Notes: generated from the sequence alone by a model not told the origin. DNA of 64,000 bases from Paenibacillus ginsengarvi (GCF_003626695.1 NZ_RBAH01000002.1:124001-188000); one strand, 5' to 3'; counted from the first letter of the stretch, positions 26,901-37,557 are shown. Translations and numbers: made by a program.

Positions 26901-27075
26901 CAAGCAAACGCGCCACTTTCTGAACATGGACGAACGCGACAAGGCGTTAAAGCATCTTGAAGATTTTCACAAGCATTTAACGAATCCGGCGATGGCGGAT
27001 CAAATGACGCAGCTCGCGAAAGACACTCTACTAGCGGACGTCCAGTGGCTTATAGCGTCTTGGCAGCCGGAATAA
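23989..27075 (+). CDS. Secreted carbohydrate-binding, beta-propeller, FIMAH-domain protein
   Basis: A 1028-residue secreted protein. The signal peptide ends near VGVSSASAQA. Residues about 35-165 look like a CBM4/9-type carbohydrate-binding module (NLLINPGFEMPGGETTPIPGW to AVLDDLHFSVEE). A long series of propeller-type repeats follows to about residue 845, with phrases such as VYDPLTGE, IYEYDQSKPW and GPDGMIWGSAEGDLFIFNPE. Then comes a Big2-like Ig segment (SDPSVIGFEDGKLVAGRPGTA). The last 70 residues are a FIMAH helical domain (IRNALASQLTNALKQTRHFL, DKALKHLEDFHKHLTNP). I start at GTG 23989 behind GGGGGAG. There is no SLH or LPXTG anchor, so it is probably free or glycan-bound. Role likely in binding or degrading an extracellular polysaccharide. 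Confidence 0.75.
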   Translation: MLNKILQSMLAFCMVVSMLIVGVSSASAQAKAPSNLLINPGFEMPGGETTPIPGWTLRSKSAGISTEVTDARSYEGTNSLLVNDQSATAANVTYSDPIEINGGDHLRLHAKVTGASGTIYLGIRTFKSPEDNVVGGQLDSKYVSLLPASEWTEYTVEAVAHKDAAYARVLIYTANASTGRAVLDDLHFSVEEVETIPFELVNLGQTVHKLVFNRDGVYTDSSGKSVFYVIQDGDPNILLILDVDTGQVIRSVPVVDTVDGVEHKGAYLRGFTIQPDGTVYMAGTPSTLFKYVPGEDRVHYLKKLPGSATFSLKNGPPGILVGGTYNRNELFEYNILTDELTNLGRATPDEAYAYSVAYDPEHNDYYIGIGSHAHLIRYDRDTGEKTEIPLPVRFPDAQFIWDMDVRQGKIFMRITPGKSLAYDLSTGQFEETDAVITSRLVSPVSPEGNRVYFSDGSKLGYYDFGSKQYSWLPVELENALNMMGFAKLSDPEYPGYTLIGMMDGWMLHYNLQNGKSRKLRVPVSGEASTLQTVAKGNDGRMHTSGYITGGNAIYDPLTGEREEYSKQVVGKDNVVPGTQTDRIFSYKDKILFATYGNANIYEYDQSKPWNRQDPVHPNPKILFSVSDYQQDRPTAGVIVPDLGKYVVGTVPDYGMLGGALVVYDLETNEREVYRNVIDQQSVTAVTYKDGLVYAGSNIWGGLGIQPTEKEAKLFIWDIKKKEKVFEMVPIPGRRGITELIVGPDGMIWGSAEGDLFIFNPESRQIVYTGPLVSRSYGSAVWRDAQFVIGTDGNVYGVQANQFFVIDAVTKQKQVIRSVGKRNWLGQDDFGRFYLTEDTELLQLTIPGLVLRPTGARLDVSVTALTYGKTADIAITGLLEKGSTVQHMERRNPQYFSSDPSVIGFEDGKLVAGRPGTAEIWARVVMDGNVVETNHVAMTVTATVDTLERSLNAFVQAGEIRNALASQLTNALKQTRHFLNMDERDKALKHLEDFHKHLTNPAMADQMTQLAKDTLLADVQWLIASWQPE

Positions 27076-27110
27076 TAGGCAGCAGGCAAAGCTCTGTTGC
27101 CGCTTCTTGC

Positions 27111-27148
27111 AACCTCCCCAAGCCTTGACGGTTAGGGAGGTTTTCTTT
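27111..27148 (+). terminator. Terminator after the FIMAH protein gene
   Basis: AACCTCCC (27111-27118) pairs perfectly with GGGAGGTT (27135-27142), followed by TTCTTT. The rest of the 27076-27348 gap shows no other clear signal. Confidence 0.85.
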
Positions 27149-27348
27149 CGATCCGGAGGAGTACACTATCAGCAGAAGCAGGCTCTTCCTGATGGCTTCT
27201 TCCGAAGCGGAGTTTCTCCAGTATGAACGCGATCAGCATCCTTTTCCTGCGCGGAGCCTACCGCCCGGGAGGAATCAAGGTCTATATACTCTTGCAAAAA
27301 GCCCAGTAATTCGGTGTAATAGTAAAAAAAGAGGAGGTGATAGAAATT

Positions 27349-28473
27349 ATGGGAAACCGGACGTTCTTGAGCGTTACCGCGGACACAGGTGAGGGGCAGT
27401 ATGAAGACGTAGCCTTTGAGACGAATAATTTTCTTGCACCTTTATGGTTCAGTCTCGTCAGTCCGGAGCAGTATCAACGTTATCGCGAACGGCTTTTGAC
27501 TACCTGGAATGCAGTGAAACCCCATCTGGACAATGAGGACCTTGAGGATGTACCCGAGTGGGAAGCATTCGCCAACGCGTTAAATTGGCATATTCCGTGG
27601 AAAGAAGCCGCAGCGCAATTGCGACAGAGCTTGCCTGTTACGTTGGCGCGGTTCCCGGCGCTCGGACCTTATATGTCAGAATGGTTGGAAACTTTATTTA
27701 CACATGTGCAAACGTATCAAGCTCCTGTCGTTCATTTAGAGCTGGCCCAGTATTTTGATTTTTACACCGATCCGCTCCCTTTTCTGGAGCATCTTGAGGA
27801 TTGCCTGCATCTTTGGTGGCGTCCGGACGAGATGGGGTTCGAGCGCTGGAACCAAACCATGACTCCGTATCAATGGGGAGGCGAGCATTTACCCAAGATA
27901 GCGAGGACGGGGGACGACCGGATAATAACGGAAACCGCGGTTACGCCGGAGCCGGTGGAGGCGCGGATTGCTGAATCTGCTTCTACAAAGAAACGTTCCT
28001 CGAAACGTTCGGAAAATTTGTATTTGTGGCTGCTTGCTATCTTATCGGCGGCGCTTTTTATCGGAACATTGCTGTTGACCTCGAATGCGTGGCTTTCAGT
28101 GCTGGCGTTCCTTGTTCCCTCGATCTGTATCGTTTTGTGGGAGTTGTTTATTCGTCCTAAGAGGCCTCCTTCCGTCAGAAAAGAAAGTCCGGTTCCGTCG
28201 CTTGCGGCAAACAGGATCGCATATTATGATGGGGATTCGCCGATAAAGCTTCAAGGCATCGAAGCTGTCAATAGGGTTGGAAACGAAGCTTTCACTGTCC
28301 TCTGGCATCATATTTTGCGAGCAGAAGTTAGTCGGCCGAATCAGATCGAGCTTGTGCTACATGCTGAATTTGAGCGTTTGTATCCGTCGCCTGCGGTTGT
28401 TCCTATGAACGCCCATTTGTCAGCCGAACAGATTGCTTCTGCCGCTGCTTGTATGACCAAGCTTTCACGGTAA
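27349..28473 (+). CDS. Membrane protein of unknown function
   Basis: I do not recognise a characterised family. The 374-residue product starts MGNRTFLSVTADTG and has a soluble N-terminal domain of about 190 residues rich in Trp and Tyr (WEAFANALNWHIPW, CLHLWWRPDE, MTPYQWGG), a basic Ser/Lys linker, two adjacent membrane spans at roughly residues 230-275 (LYLWLLAILSAALFIGTLLL and VLAFLVPSICIVLWELF), and a cytoplasmic C-terminal domain. The opening motif recalls small MANRSYLY-type bacterial proteins that often neighbour polymorphic-toxin immunity genes. ATG 27349 follows GGAGGTGA by 11 bases. It lies 65 bp before the Imm51 gene and probably shares its transcript. Confidence 0.6.
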   Translation: MGNRTFLSVTADTGEGQYEDVAFETNNFLAPLWFSLVSPEQYQRYRERLLTTWNAVKPHLDNEDLEDVPEWEAFANALNWHIPWKEAAAQLRQSLPVTLARFPALGPYMSEWLETLFTHVQTYQAPVVHLELAQYFDFYTDPLPFLEHLEDCLHLWWRPDEMGFERWNQTMTPYQWGGEHLPKIARTGDDRIITETAVTPEPVEARIAESASTKKRSSKRSENLYLWLLAILSAALFIGTLLLTSNAWLSVLAFLVPSICIVLWELFIRPKRPPSVRKESPVPSLAANRIAYYDGDSPIKLQGIEAVNRVGNEAFTVLWHHILRAEVSRPNQIELVLHAEFERLYPSPAVVPMNAHLSAEQIASAAACMTKLSR

Positions 28474-28538
28474 TAAGATCGGGTAAGTCGAGCCGTATCT
28501 GATCTTATCGATAAAATGATAACGAAAAGAGGAAGATC

Positions 28539-29306
28539 GTGGAAAAGGGTCTTTTGGAACAGCTGGAGCTTTGGCATAAAACGAGGGAATACGGAAAAAT
28601 CGAAAAACGGATTTTGCAAATTCCCGAGATGGAGCGGGATTATGAGCTGCTCAGTCATTTGGCAAGAGCCATGAACAATATGGAACGGTACGAGGATGCG
28701 CTGCAATTGCTGCTAAAGATGAAAGATCAAGGCGAGCAGGACCCTCTTTGGCACTTTCGTTTGGGCTATTCCTTTTACTACCTGAAACGATATGAAGAAG
28801 CGGAGAAGGCGTTCGAATTTGCCAGCAACCTGGACCCGGCGGATGAGAGTGCCATGATGTTCTTAGATTGGAGCCGGCAAGAAAGCAAACGCTTGAAACA
28901 GAAAGGAAAGCAGTCTGTGCGGGCAAAACGCGAACAGAGCAGCGATACCGGGAAAGAAAAAGACCCCTCTACACCTAATTTGGAGCCGTTTCAGTTAGTG
29001 GAACATGAAAGTGGACGCATGTCCGTGATTTTGAATGTGGGTACATATAAAGAGGGGATTTTTCAAGAAAGAGCCGATGAAGGGTTTGAAGGCAGCGGTT
29101 ACGATTGGGGGTCTTTGGCGGCCGTGTTTCTTGCGGAGAGGATGCCTCAGTTGGCGAGCCTCGTACATTTCGACCCGGAAGGCAGCATGTTCTGTGCTTA
29201 TGCGGACGATCGGGAGGCCTTGCAAAGCTTTGCGATCGCATTTAAAGAGGCTTGCGAGGACGATGCCGTGATCCGGGATTTATTTTCACGAGCAGAATTG
29301 GACTGA
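28539..29306 (+). CDS. TPR protein with C-terminal Imm51 immunity domain
   Basis: A 255-residue protein. Residues 30-110 contain two to three tetratricopeptide-like repeats (AMNNMERYEDALQLLLKM, LGYSFYYLKRYEEAEKAF). A charged linker of about 40 residues follows. Residues 150-255 match the Imm51 family seen in polymorphic toxin systems: GSGYDWGSLAAVFLAERMP, FDPEGSMFCAYADDREAL and DDAVIRDLFSRAE. Imm51 proteins are thought to neutralise a toxin domain by direct binding. No toxin gene is present nearby, so this is an orphan immunity gene, perhaps protecting against toxins of kin. The start is GTG 28539 behind AGAGGAAG. Confidence 0.75.
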   Translation: MEKGLLEQLELWHKTREYGKIEKRILQIPEMERDYELLSHLARAMNNMERYEDALQLLLKMKDQGEQDPLWHFRLGYSFYYLKRYEEAEKAFEFASNLDPADESAMMFLDWSRQESKRLKQKGKQSVRAKREQSSDTGKEKDPSTPNLEPFQLVEHESGRMSVILNVGTYKEGIFQERADEGFEGSGYDWGSLAAVFLAERMPQLASLVHFDPEGSMFCAYADDREALQSFAIAFKEACEDDAVIRDLFSRAELD

Positions 29307-29334
29307 TCCAGTGGGAATAAGGAATAGAGCATCC

Positions 29335-29368
29335 AAAAAAGAACCTGGGCAGATTTACCAGGTTCTTT
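29335..29368. terminator. Bidirectional hairpin between the Imm51 and rph genes
   Basis: AAAGAACCTGG (29338-29348) pairs perfectly with CCAGGTTCTTT (29358-29368). The preceding A run would act as the T run on the minus strand; on the plus strand the T run is only three bases. Confidence 0.7.
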
Positions 29369-29371
29369 GTA

Positions 29372-29400
29372 TTGCGTACGAATAGTCATGATGGTATAAT
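29372..29400 (+). promoter_or_regulatory. Promoter of rph
   Basis: TTGCGT (29372-29377), exactly 17 bases, then the consensus TATAAT (29395-29400). A leader of about 115 bases follows and contains the inverted repeat TTAAATT...AATTTAA. Confidence 0.75.
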
Positions 29401-29504
29401 CAGTTCACGACTGTTTTAATTGCGTTAAATTCGCAAGTATCGCATCTTACAATTTAAGTGTAACATGACGGACAGACTCATGTCAAACGTTTTTCTCAAT
29501 CTAA

Positions 29505-32117
<2,613 letters not shown>

Positions 32118-32176
32118 ATCCCGAGTCTCAAGGCTTTACCGGGCAAACGATGCCTCAGTACAGCGCTTTTCAGTTC

Positions 32177-32208
32177 AAGGAGCCTCAAGTTGGGGCTTCT
32201 TTTTGTTT
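32177..32208 (+). terminator. Terminator of rph
   Basis: AAGGAGCC pairs with GGCTTCTT (one G-T pair) around TCAAGTTGG and runs into TTTTTG. Confidence 0.8.
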
Positions 32209-32296
32209 TACTGATTGACCATCTTTGTGTCGTATTTTGTATGCAATTATTAATTATTTGCTTCTATTGGCTCAATATTATGAGTTTGTAAAGGTA

Positions 32297-32325
32297 TTGA
32301 CTGGGAACATTCTCGAAAGTAAGAT
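32297..32325 (+). promoter_or_regulatory. Promoter of the second orphan solute-binding protein gene
   Basis: TTGACT (32297-32302), 17 bases, TAAGAT (32320-32325), in an AT-rich gap that gives a leader of about 120 bases. Confidence 0.6.
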
Positions 32326-32452
32326 TAAATTGCATAATATCGAACAAATATAAACACATAAGCGCATAAGATTAAAGAAACGGATTCCATTTGCGCGAAC
32401 AGATTGTATTTAACCTCTAGTTGTGCATTTAAAAAGAAAAAAGGAGCGACGT

Positions 32453-33793
32453 ATGAAAACTTCGATGTATCCCAAAACCATCTCGGTCCTTGCCGTCACC
32501 ATCGCATTGGCCGGTTGCGGACAAGGTGGAGGTCAAGGTGCAGCGCCTGCCGACGGCAAAGCACCGGTCGAAAGCGTGGAGGCATTCACGAAAGAACCGG
32601 TAAAACTGACTCTCTACAATAACGGGGCAGGCATCAATACGGCAACGGACTTACAAAAGGTAATCCTGGACCCGGTGCAAAAGATGTATCCGAATATTAC
32701 GATCGAGCTGCTTGCAGGAAAGAAATTGGAGGATCTGATCGCCGCCGGGGAAACACCGGATATCATCTCGACCAGCAATTTTTCTCTAGATACCTATATC
32801 GGCATGGGCTTAGGTTCGGATTTAAACCAGTTCGTTAAAACATTCAAAATCGATCTCAACCGTTTTGAGCCGGAAACGATCAAAAACCTTCGGTTATATG
32901 GTAAAAACGGGGAAATCTATGGATTTCCGTTCGCTATGAACTACGGTATGACCGCATACAACAAAGATATTTTCGATAAATACGGCGTCCCGTATTTAAA
33001 GGACGGCATGACTTGGGAGCAAGTCATCGATTTGTCCAAAAAAATGACTCGCAGCCAGGATTCGACGCAAATTCTCGGAATCGACCCTGGCTTCCCTCAG
33101 CTTTTTTCGCGCGCTTACTCCATCCCTGCAACGGTTGACGGTAAAGCGGTGCTTGCGACCGACGGGTACAAAAAAATGTTTTCCTATCTGCGGAGCGTTT
33201 ACGATATTCCCGGGATGGTCGAAACGAAGACGAATTATTTGAAGGACAATATCGATTTTTTCACCAAAGAGCAAAGGGTGGCGATCAAGCCTTATTGGAT
33301 CTCGGCTTTTACATCCAGGGTGCTGCCGCTTGTCGAACAGAACCAAAACTTCAATTGGGATATGGTTTCCTTCCCCAGCTTTGCGGATAAGCCCGGGTAT
33401 GGCAGGGAAGTCGATTTCCATCTGCTGATGGTGACCCCCGCCAGCAAAAACAAAGATGCGGCTTACCGCGTGCTGCAAGCGATCCAAACGACGGAAGCGC
33501 AATCGATGATTAATAAATTCGGGCGTCTTAGCGTCTTGAATGATCCGGCCATTCAAAAAGATTTTGCATCCGATTTGAAAATTTTCGAGGGAAAAAACTT
33601 GGCGGGCATATTCTCTGTCAAGCCGGCGCCGCTTCCGCGCGGCAGCATGTATGACTCCAAAATGTATTCGATCCTGAACGAGGCGAATAAAGATATGATC
33701 ACGGGCGGAAAGGATATTAACACGGTACTGCGGGAAGCCGAGGAAAAAGCGAATAAATATATCGAGGAAGAGAAGCTGAAGCAGCAAAAATAG
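32453..33793 (+). CDS. Extracellular solute-binding lipoprotein without permeases (orphan)
   Basis: A 446-residue family-1 binding protein with a lipobox (IALAGC) after a short signal peptide and a Gly-rich linker. The body carries the same landmarks as the protein at 22319: AAGETPDIISTSN, YGFPFAMNYGMTAYNKDIFDKYGVPYLKDG and MTWEQVIDLSKKMTR, and it ends with INTVLREAEEKANKYIEEE. It has its own promoter and terminator and no permease partner, so it is a free-standing gene. With 22319 and the fragment at the window start it suggests that this genome keeps several loose sugar-binding lipoproteins. Confidence 0.9.
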   Translation: MKTSMYPKTISVLAVTIALAGCGQGGGQGAAPADGKAPVESVEAFTKEPVKLTLYNNGAGINTATDLQKVILDPVQKMYPNITIELLAGKKLEDLIAAGETPDIISTSNFSLDTYIGMGLGSDLNQFVKTFKIDLNRFEPETIKNLRLYGKNGEIYGFPFAMNYGMTAYNKDIFDKYGVPYLKDGMTWEQVIDLSKKMTRSQDSTQILGIDPGFPQLFSRAYSIPATVDGKAVLATDGYKKMFSYLRSVYDIPGMVETKTNYLKDNIDFFTKEQRVAIKPYWISAFTSRVLPLVEQNQNFNWDMVSFPSFADKPGYGREVDFHLLMVTPASKNKDAAYRVLQAIQTTEAQSMINKFGRLSVLNDPAIQKDFASDLKIFEGKNLAGIFSVKPAPLPRGSMYDSKMYSILNEANKDMITGGKDINTVLREAEEKANKYIEEEKLKQQK

Positions 33794-33846
33794 CCGAACG
33801 AGACTAGCGACAAGTTTGGAATACCGGACAAAAGTTACTTAATAAT

Positions 33847-33878
33847 AAAACTGCTGCTATTAAACAGGCAGCAGTTTT
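33847..33878. terminator. Bidirectional terminator between convergent genes
   Basis: AAAACTGCTGC pairs perfectly with GCAGCAGTTTT. It serves the binding-protein gene on the plus strand and the histidine kinase gene on the minus strand. Confidence 0.9.
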
Positions 33879-33928
33879 ATTTGCAGTTCAAACGGTCGTA
33901 TATAGTAACCATACGCTGAGCATGAATA

Positions 33929-35044
33929 TTAATCCAAAGGCAAATAAACGGTAAAGGTTGTACCTTGCTCAGGCTCACTCACTACGCGGATGAACCCGCC
34001 GTGAGCTCTGATCAAGTGATGAGCGATCGATAATCCGAGCCCCGTTCCGCCTGTATGCCGCGAACGAGCCTTTTCCACGCGATAAAAACGATCGAATAGG
34101 TGATTAAGGTCTTCGGCTGGAATACCGATGCCGGTGTCTGCCACTGAAACGCATGTATAGGTTGCAGCTCGATCGAGGACCTTGTCTTCCATTACAACCG
34201 AAATCTTCCCGCCTTCCGGCGTATAACGGATTGCATTCGTCAACAAATTGATGAACACCTGCGTGATCCGTCTCGCATCGGCCATTACCGTTATCGGCCT
34301 TTTGTTTGAATAGAAGCGTATTTCCAGTCCCTTCTCCTCAGCCTCCATATTCACATCGTCCACGATTTGTTCAAGTTTTGCCGCCAGATCGATCGGTTTG
34401 CAATCCAAGGCTAAACGGCCCGCTTCCGCTAATGATAACACATGAAGATCTTCCACAAGCAAACTTAAGCGGATCACTTCATCTTGGAGTCTAAGCAGCA
34501 TTTCCGGAGGTGCATACTCACCGGACTGTTGAGCGTTTTCTAATTTTAGCTGCATGATAGACAGCGGAGTTCGAAGCTCATGAGCGACATCGGCTACCAA
34601 TCGTCTGCGGGCGTCCTCAGCTTCCCGAAGGCGTAACGTCATATCGTTGAATGTCTGGATGACTTTGCCGTATTCGTCTTTTGATTGTACAGGAACGGAC
34701 ACGTCCAGATCTCCCTGCGCGACGCGTTCGATAGCAGCAACGAGCTTTCTAAGCGGGAGCGTCAGAACTCCCGAAATCCATAAACTGAGGATCAGCCCGG
34801 CTGCTATGAAAAATACCCAATTAAGAAATGCGAATGTCTCCATCTTGCCTGAAACGTAAGTCTTTATAATCTCGATTTGTTCCCCAGGCGTTACATCTAA
34901 ATAAGCTGCACTCATTTCTTCCTTACGAAATTGATCGAACACGGACTCCATGTAAGCCTGTTTGGTTAGTGCATGAACGCCGCCGATAATAAGAACAAGC
35001 AGTCCTATATAAAGAAAAACTTTTTGACGAACCGTCAATGTCAT
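33929..35044 (-). CDS. Sensor histidine kinase
   Basis: A 371-residue kinase with membrane spans at about residues 9-29 and 74-95 enclosing a short 45-residue outer loop, a HAMP domain (about 95-147), the dimerisation/phospho-acceptor motif VADVAHELRTPLS with His155, and the ATPase domain with N box (INLLTNAIRYTPEGG), G1 (VADTGIGIP) and G2 (GGTGLGLSI). The small sensor loop is typical of kinases that detect envelope stress or antimicrobial compounds within the membrane. Its start overlaps the stop of the response regulator gene by ATGA. The system lies divergent to the DUF6220/DUF6223 gene group, a probable target. Confidence 0.9.
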   Translation of the reverse strand: MTLTVRQKVFLYIGLLVLIIGGVHALTKQAYMESVFDQFRKEEMSAAYLDVTPGEQIEIIKTYVSGKMETFAFLNWVFFIAAGLILSLWISGVLTLPLRKLVAAIERVAQGDLDVSVPVQSKDEYGKVIQTFNDMTLRLREAEDARRRLVADVAHELRTPLSIMQLKLENAQQSGEYAPPEMLLRLQDEVIRLSLLVEDLHVLSLAEAGRLALDCKPIDLAAKLEQIVDDVNMEAEEKGLEIRFYSNKRPITVMADARRITQVFINLLTNAIRYTPEGGKISVVMEDKVLDRAATYTCVSVADTGIGIPAEDLNHLFDRFYRVEKARSRHTGGTGLGLSIAHHLIRAHGGFIRVVSEPEQGTTFTVYLPLD

Positions 35045-35727
35045 GATTGTTCACCGAATCGGTAACCGAAACCGTATACGGTTTGAATATATCGAGGATT
35101 GGCAGGATCGTCACCCAGCTTGCGGCGAAGATTCCGGATATGGGAATCCATCGTTCTTTCGTATCCCATATACTCGTCCTCGAGTGCGGTTTTTAACAAC
35201 TGCAGGCGGCTGAAAACCATCCCGGGCCGCGAAGCGAGCGTGTACAAAACTTTGAATTCCGTCGGTGTCAGCTGGACCTCCTGACCGTCCTTGAATACTT
35301 GACATTTGGCCTCGGAAATGACCAGGTTGTCTCTTTCAAGCAGCATCATCTTGTCCTCAGGTCCGCGCAAGCGGCGAAGTAATGCCCGGATGCGCGAAGA
35401 GAGCTCGCGCAGGCTGAAAGGCTTTGTCAAGTAATCGTCCGCACCGATTTCCAGACCGACAATTTTATCCGATTCATCGGATCGTGCCGTGACCATGATG
35501 ATGCCGCAATTCGATGTTTGCCTTAGTTCGCGGCATACGTCGATGCCGCTTTTCTCAGGGAGCATCCAATCCAGCACGACGAGATCAGGTCGTTCAGACC
35601 GGGCAATCGCGAGCGCTTCCTTGCCGGTGCAGGCGGTCAATACCCGAAACCCTTCGCGCTGCAAGTAGTTTTGCATCTCCTCAAGCATGCCCGGTTCGTC
35701 CTCCACAAGCAGCAATTTGGGCTCCAT
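35041..35727 (-). CDS. OmpR/PhoB-family response regulator
   Basis: A 228-residue regulator. The receiver has the acidic pair E9/D10, phospho-acceptor Asp53 (LVVLDWMLPE), Thr in MVTARS and Lys in YLTKPF. A winged-helix output domain follows (LTPTEFKVLYTLASRPG, YERTMDSHIRNLRRKLG, IQTVYGFGYRF). I start at ATG 35727 behind GGAAGG; the open frame extends further but reads like noncoding sequence. It forms a two-component operon with the kinase gene that overlaps its stop codon. Confidence 0.92.
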   Translation of the reverse strand: MEPKLLLVEDEPGMLEEMQNYLQREGFRVLTACTGKEALAIARSERPDLVVLDWMLPEKSGIDVCRELRQTSNCGIIMVTARSDESDKIVGLEIGADDYLTKPFSLRELSSRIRALLRRLRGPEDKMMLLERDNLVISEAKCQVFKDGQEVQLTPTEFKVLYTLASRPGMVFSRLQLLKTALEDEYMGYERTMDSHIRNLRRKLGDDPANPRYIQTVYGFGYRFGEQS

Positions 35728-35966
35728 TCCAATCACATCCTTCCAATGTAGTCTGCTTCCGGTGCAAGAGCACCACTTACCCCAAATTATACTTGGATTC
35801 GAAAGGATCTTGAAGAAATCCACACAAAAAGAGGAGCATCTGCATAAGTACTCGACATTTGTTGTTTAAACTGGCTGTGAAGCGATTGAGGGAGGAGGAT
35901 ACAGTAGTTATAGTCGATACAGGGGATGGAATCATTCAATTCGGATACGAAAGCGAGGATTTAAAG

Positions 35967-36437
35967 ATGAGCAACCTATCTGTAGACCGCAAGGAATCTA
36001 AAGCCGAGGATCGCACGGTGGAGCGGACCGCTCTTTCACCTCTTGTGGTTGTAGCGCGTTTGGTATTTAAGGCTGCTGTAAAAATATTTGCAATTTGCAT
36101 TATGATCCAGGTGTTTCTTGCCGGTCTCGCAGTGTTCTGGAGCCCGGCCCAATGGGCAAGCCATACTGGCTTTGCCAGACTTTTGATTCTTGTTTCGATT
36201 CTCTTACTCGCGCTATCGTTTATCGCTCGGCTTCCGCTATCACTTCGAATGCGCAGTGCGGGTTTGTTCGGCATCATTATTTTGATTGCGGTCAGCGCCA
36301 AATTACCGTCTGGAATTGGATATTTATCCGCTCTTCATCCAGTACTCGCTCTTTTGTTGTTTTTTGGAACGGTGTCCCTCATACAGAAGACCGATGTCAT
36401 CACAAAACAAAAAGAATCTGCGAAACAAAGCGGTTGA
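35967..36437 (+). CDS. DUF6220 family small membrane protein
   Basis: A 156-residue protein with four hydrophobic spans after a charged cytoplasmic tail of about 45 residues. The family phrase IQVFLAGLAVFW, the HTGFA segment at the start of span two and LHPVLALLLFF at span four identify DUF6220, whose function is unknown. ATG 35967 follows GCGAGGA by seven bases. The gene is divergent from the two-component system and is followed at 44 bp by a tiny frameshifted membrane gene, then VOC and DUF6223 genes on the same strand. Confidence 0.75.
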   Translation: MSNLSVDRKESKAEDRTVERTALSPLVVVARLVFKAAVKIFAICIMIQVFLAGLAVFWSPAQWASHTGFARLLILVSILLLALSFIARLPLSLRMRSAGLFGIIILIAVSAKLPSGIGYLSALHPVLALLLFFGTVSLIQKTDVITKQKESAKQSG

Positions 36438-36481
36438 GCTGTATTATGGATTGCAAATCTTAAAACGAATGGAGGGGACAG

Positions 36482-36662
36482 ATGCCGCCCTAATCGATTT
36501 GAGTTTATACTTGTCTTTCTATTCATTATCGCATCTGGAGTATCACTGCATTTGGTTGCTTATGATTATGAGAACAGAACTCATTGGTTTCGCATCCTTG
36601 TAATTGTTCTATACGGGATGTCCGGAATCCTGATTCTCACTATTATTTTTCCAAGACAATGA
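36482..36662 (+). pseudogene. Tiny two-span membrane protein gene with a frameshift at codon 3
   Basis: A strong GGAGGGG site precedes ATG 36482, but the frame reads Met-Pro-Pro-stop. If one C of the CCC at 36488-36490 is removed, the sequence continues as NRFEFILVFLFIIASGV, then YDYENRTHWFRILVIVLYGM and a second hydrophobic run ending FPRQ at 36662. The result is a 59-residue protein with two membrane helices joined by a short charged loop. The +1 shift in a short C run could be a true mutation, phase variation or a sequencing error. I do not recognise the family. Confidence 0.55.
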
Positions 36663-36710
36663 CTTCAGTCCGTAAAGAACTTTAATTTAAACGAATTAGG
36701 AGGCGAAAGA

Positions 36711-37094
36711 ATGTCATCCATCAAGGTACGTTACATTGTCGACGATGTAGATACGACTATCGCATTTTACACGCGGTATCTGGACTTCATTGTCAAAGCA
36801 CATCCTGCACCTGGGTTTGCCGTTTTGCAGCGAGGTGACTTGAATCTTCTTGTGAATGCCAAAAGTGGTCCAGGCGGAGCCGCTCAAGCGATGCCGGATG
36901 GGCGAAAACCGGAACCCGGCGGCTGGAATCGGATTCAAATCGAGGTTGATAACCTGAACCGCTTAGTCGAGACATTGCGTAAAGCCGGTTTAAGCTTTCG
37001 CAATGATATTGTCACAGGTTTTGGCGGCAAGCAGATCTTACTGGATGATCCGGCAGGGAATCCTATCGAACTCTTCGAGCCGCCGAGCAAATGA
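36711..37094 (+). CDS. VOC (glyoxalase/bleomycin resistance) family protein
   Basis: A 127-residue vicinal-oxygen-chelate protein: IKVRYIVDDVDTTIAFYTRYLDF opens the first beta-alpha-beta unit and ILLDDPAGNPIELFEP closes the second. Members bind a metal between two such units and act on small molecules or sequester drugs. The first metal ligand position usually filled by His is Tyr or Arg here (VRYIVDD), so metal binding is uncertain. An AGGAGG site precedes the ATG. The DUF6223 gene follows 23 bp later, indicating a shared transcript. Confidence 0.85.
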   Translation: MSSIKVRYIVDDVDTTIAFYTRYLDFIVKAHPAPGFAVLQRGDLNLLVNAKSGPGGAAQAMPDGRKPEPGGWNRIQIEVDNLNRLVETLRKAGLSFRNDIVTGFGGKQILLDDPAGNPIELFEPPSK

Positions 37095-37117
37095 TGGAAA
37101 GGAGGAGTAGCTAAACA

Positions 37118-37522
37118 ATGAAAATGAAGCTGGTTTTATACGTAATGCTTTGTGCAGTTCTGTTTATTCCGACGATTGCTTATGCTGAAGCGGCCAACGG
37201 AAATGTGGGGTATGGAGTGACCACTCCCGGGCGACTCTGGGCCACTATAGACGCGGTGGCAGGGCTGATCGCAGCAATCTTCGCTGGATTGTCTCTCGCA
37301 CGCTCCGCCGGCCGTTTCCGCACGGGCGCCGGTAACGGGCGACGCGGGGCCATCCTATCCGGGGTGGCGGGGCTGATCGTCATAACCTATGCCATGCTGC
37401 ATCTGACCATTTACACTGGTGATTTCGGTACCGGCGACGGGCGGGCAGGAGCGATCATTGCCATTGTGATGGGGCTGATCGGCATGGGCCTCGCGGGGCT
37501 AACTATCGCCCGATCCCGCTGA
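37118..37522 (+). CDS. DUF6223 family membrane protein
   Basis: A 134-residue protein with a signal peptide ending near IAYAEA and three further hydrophobic segments. Two internal repeats of a Gly-rich hairpin motif (SAGRFRTGAGNGRRGAI and GDFGTGDGRAGAIIAI) separate the spans, a feature of DUF6223. Function is unknown; relatives are predicted inner-membrane proteins. GAAAGGAGGAG precedes the ATG. It closes the DUF6220 to DUF6223 gene row. Confidence 0.75.
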   Translation: MKMKLVLYVMLCAVLFIPTIAYAEAANGNVGYGVTTPGRLWATIDAVAGLIAAIFAGLSLARSAGRFRTGAGNGRRGAILSGVAGLIVITYAMLHLTIYTGDFGTGDGRAGAIIAIVMGLIGMGLAGLTIARSR

Positions 37523-37557
37523 GTCGGCTGATCCTTTCCGCAAGGAGAGCGGAAGCA

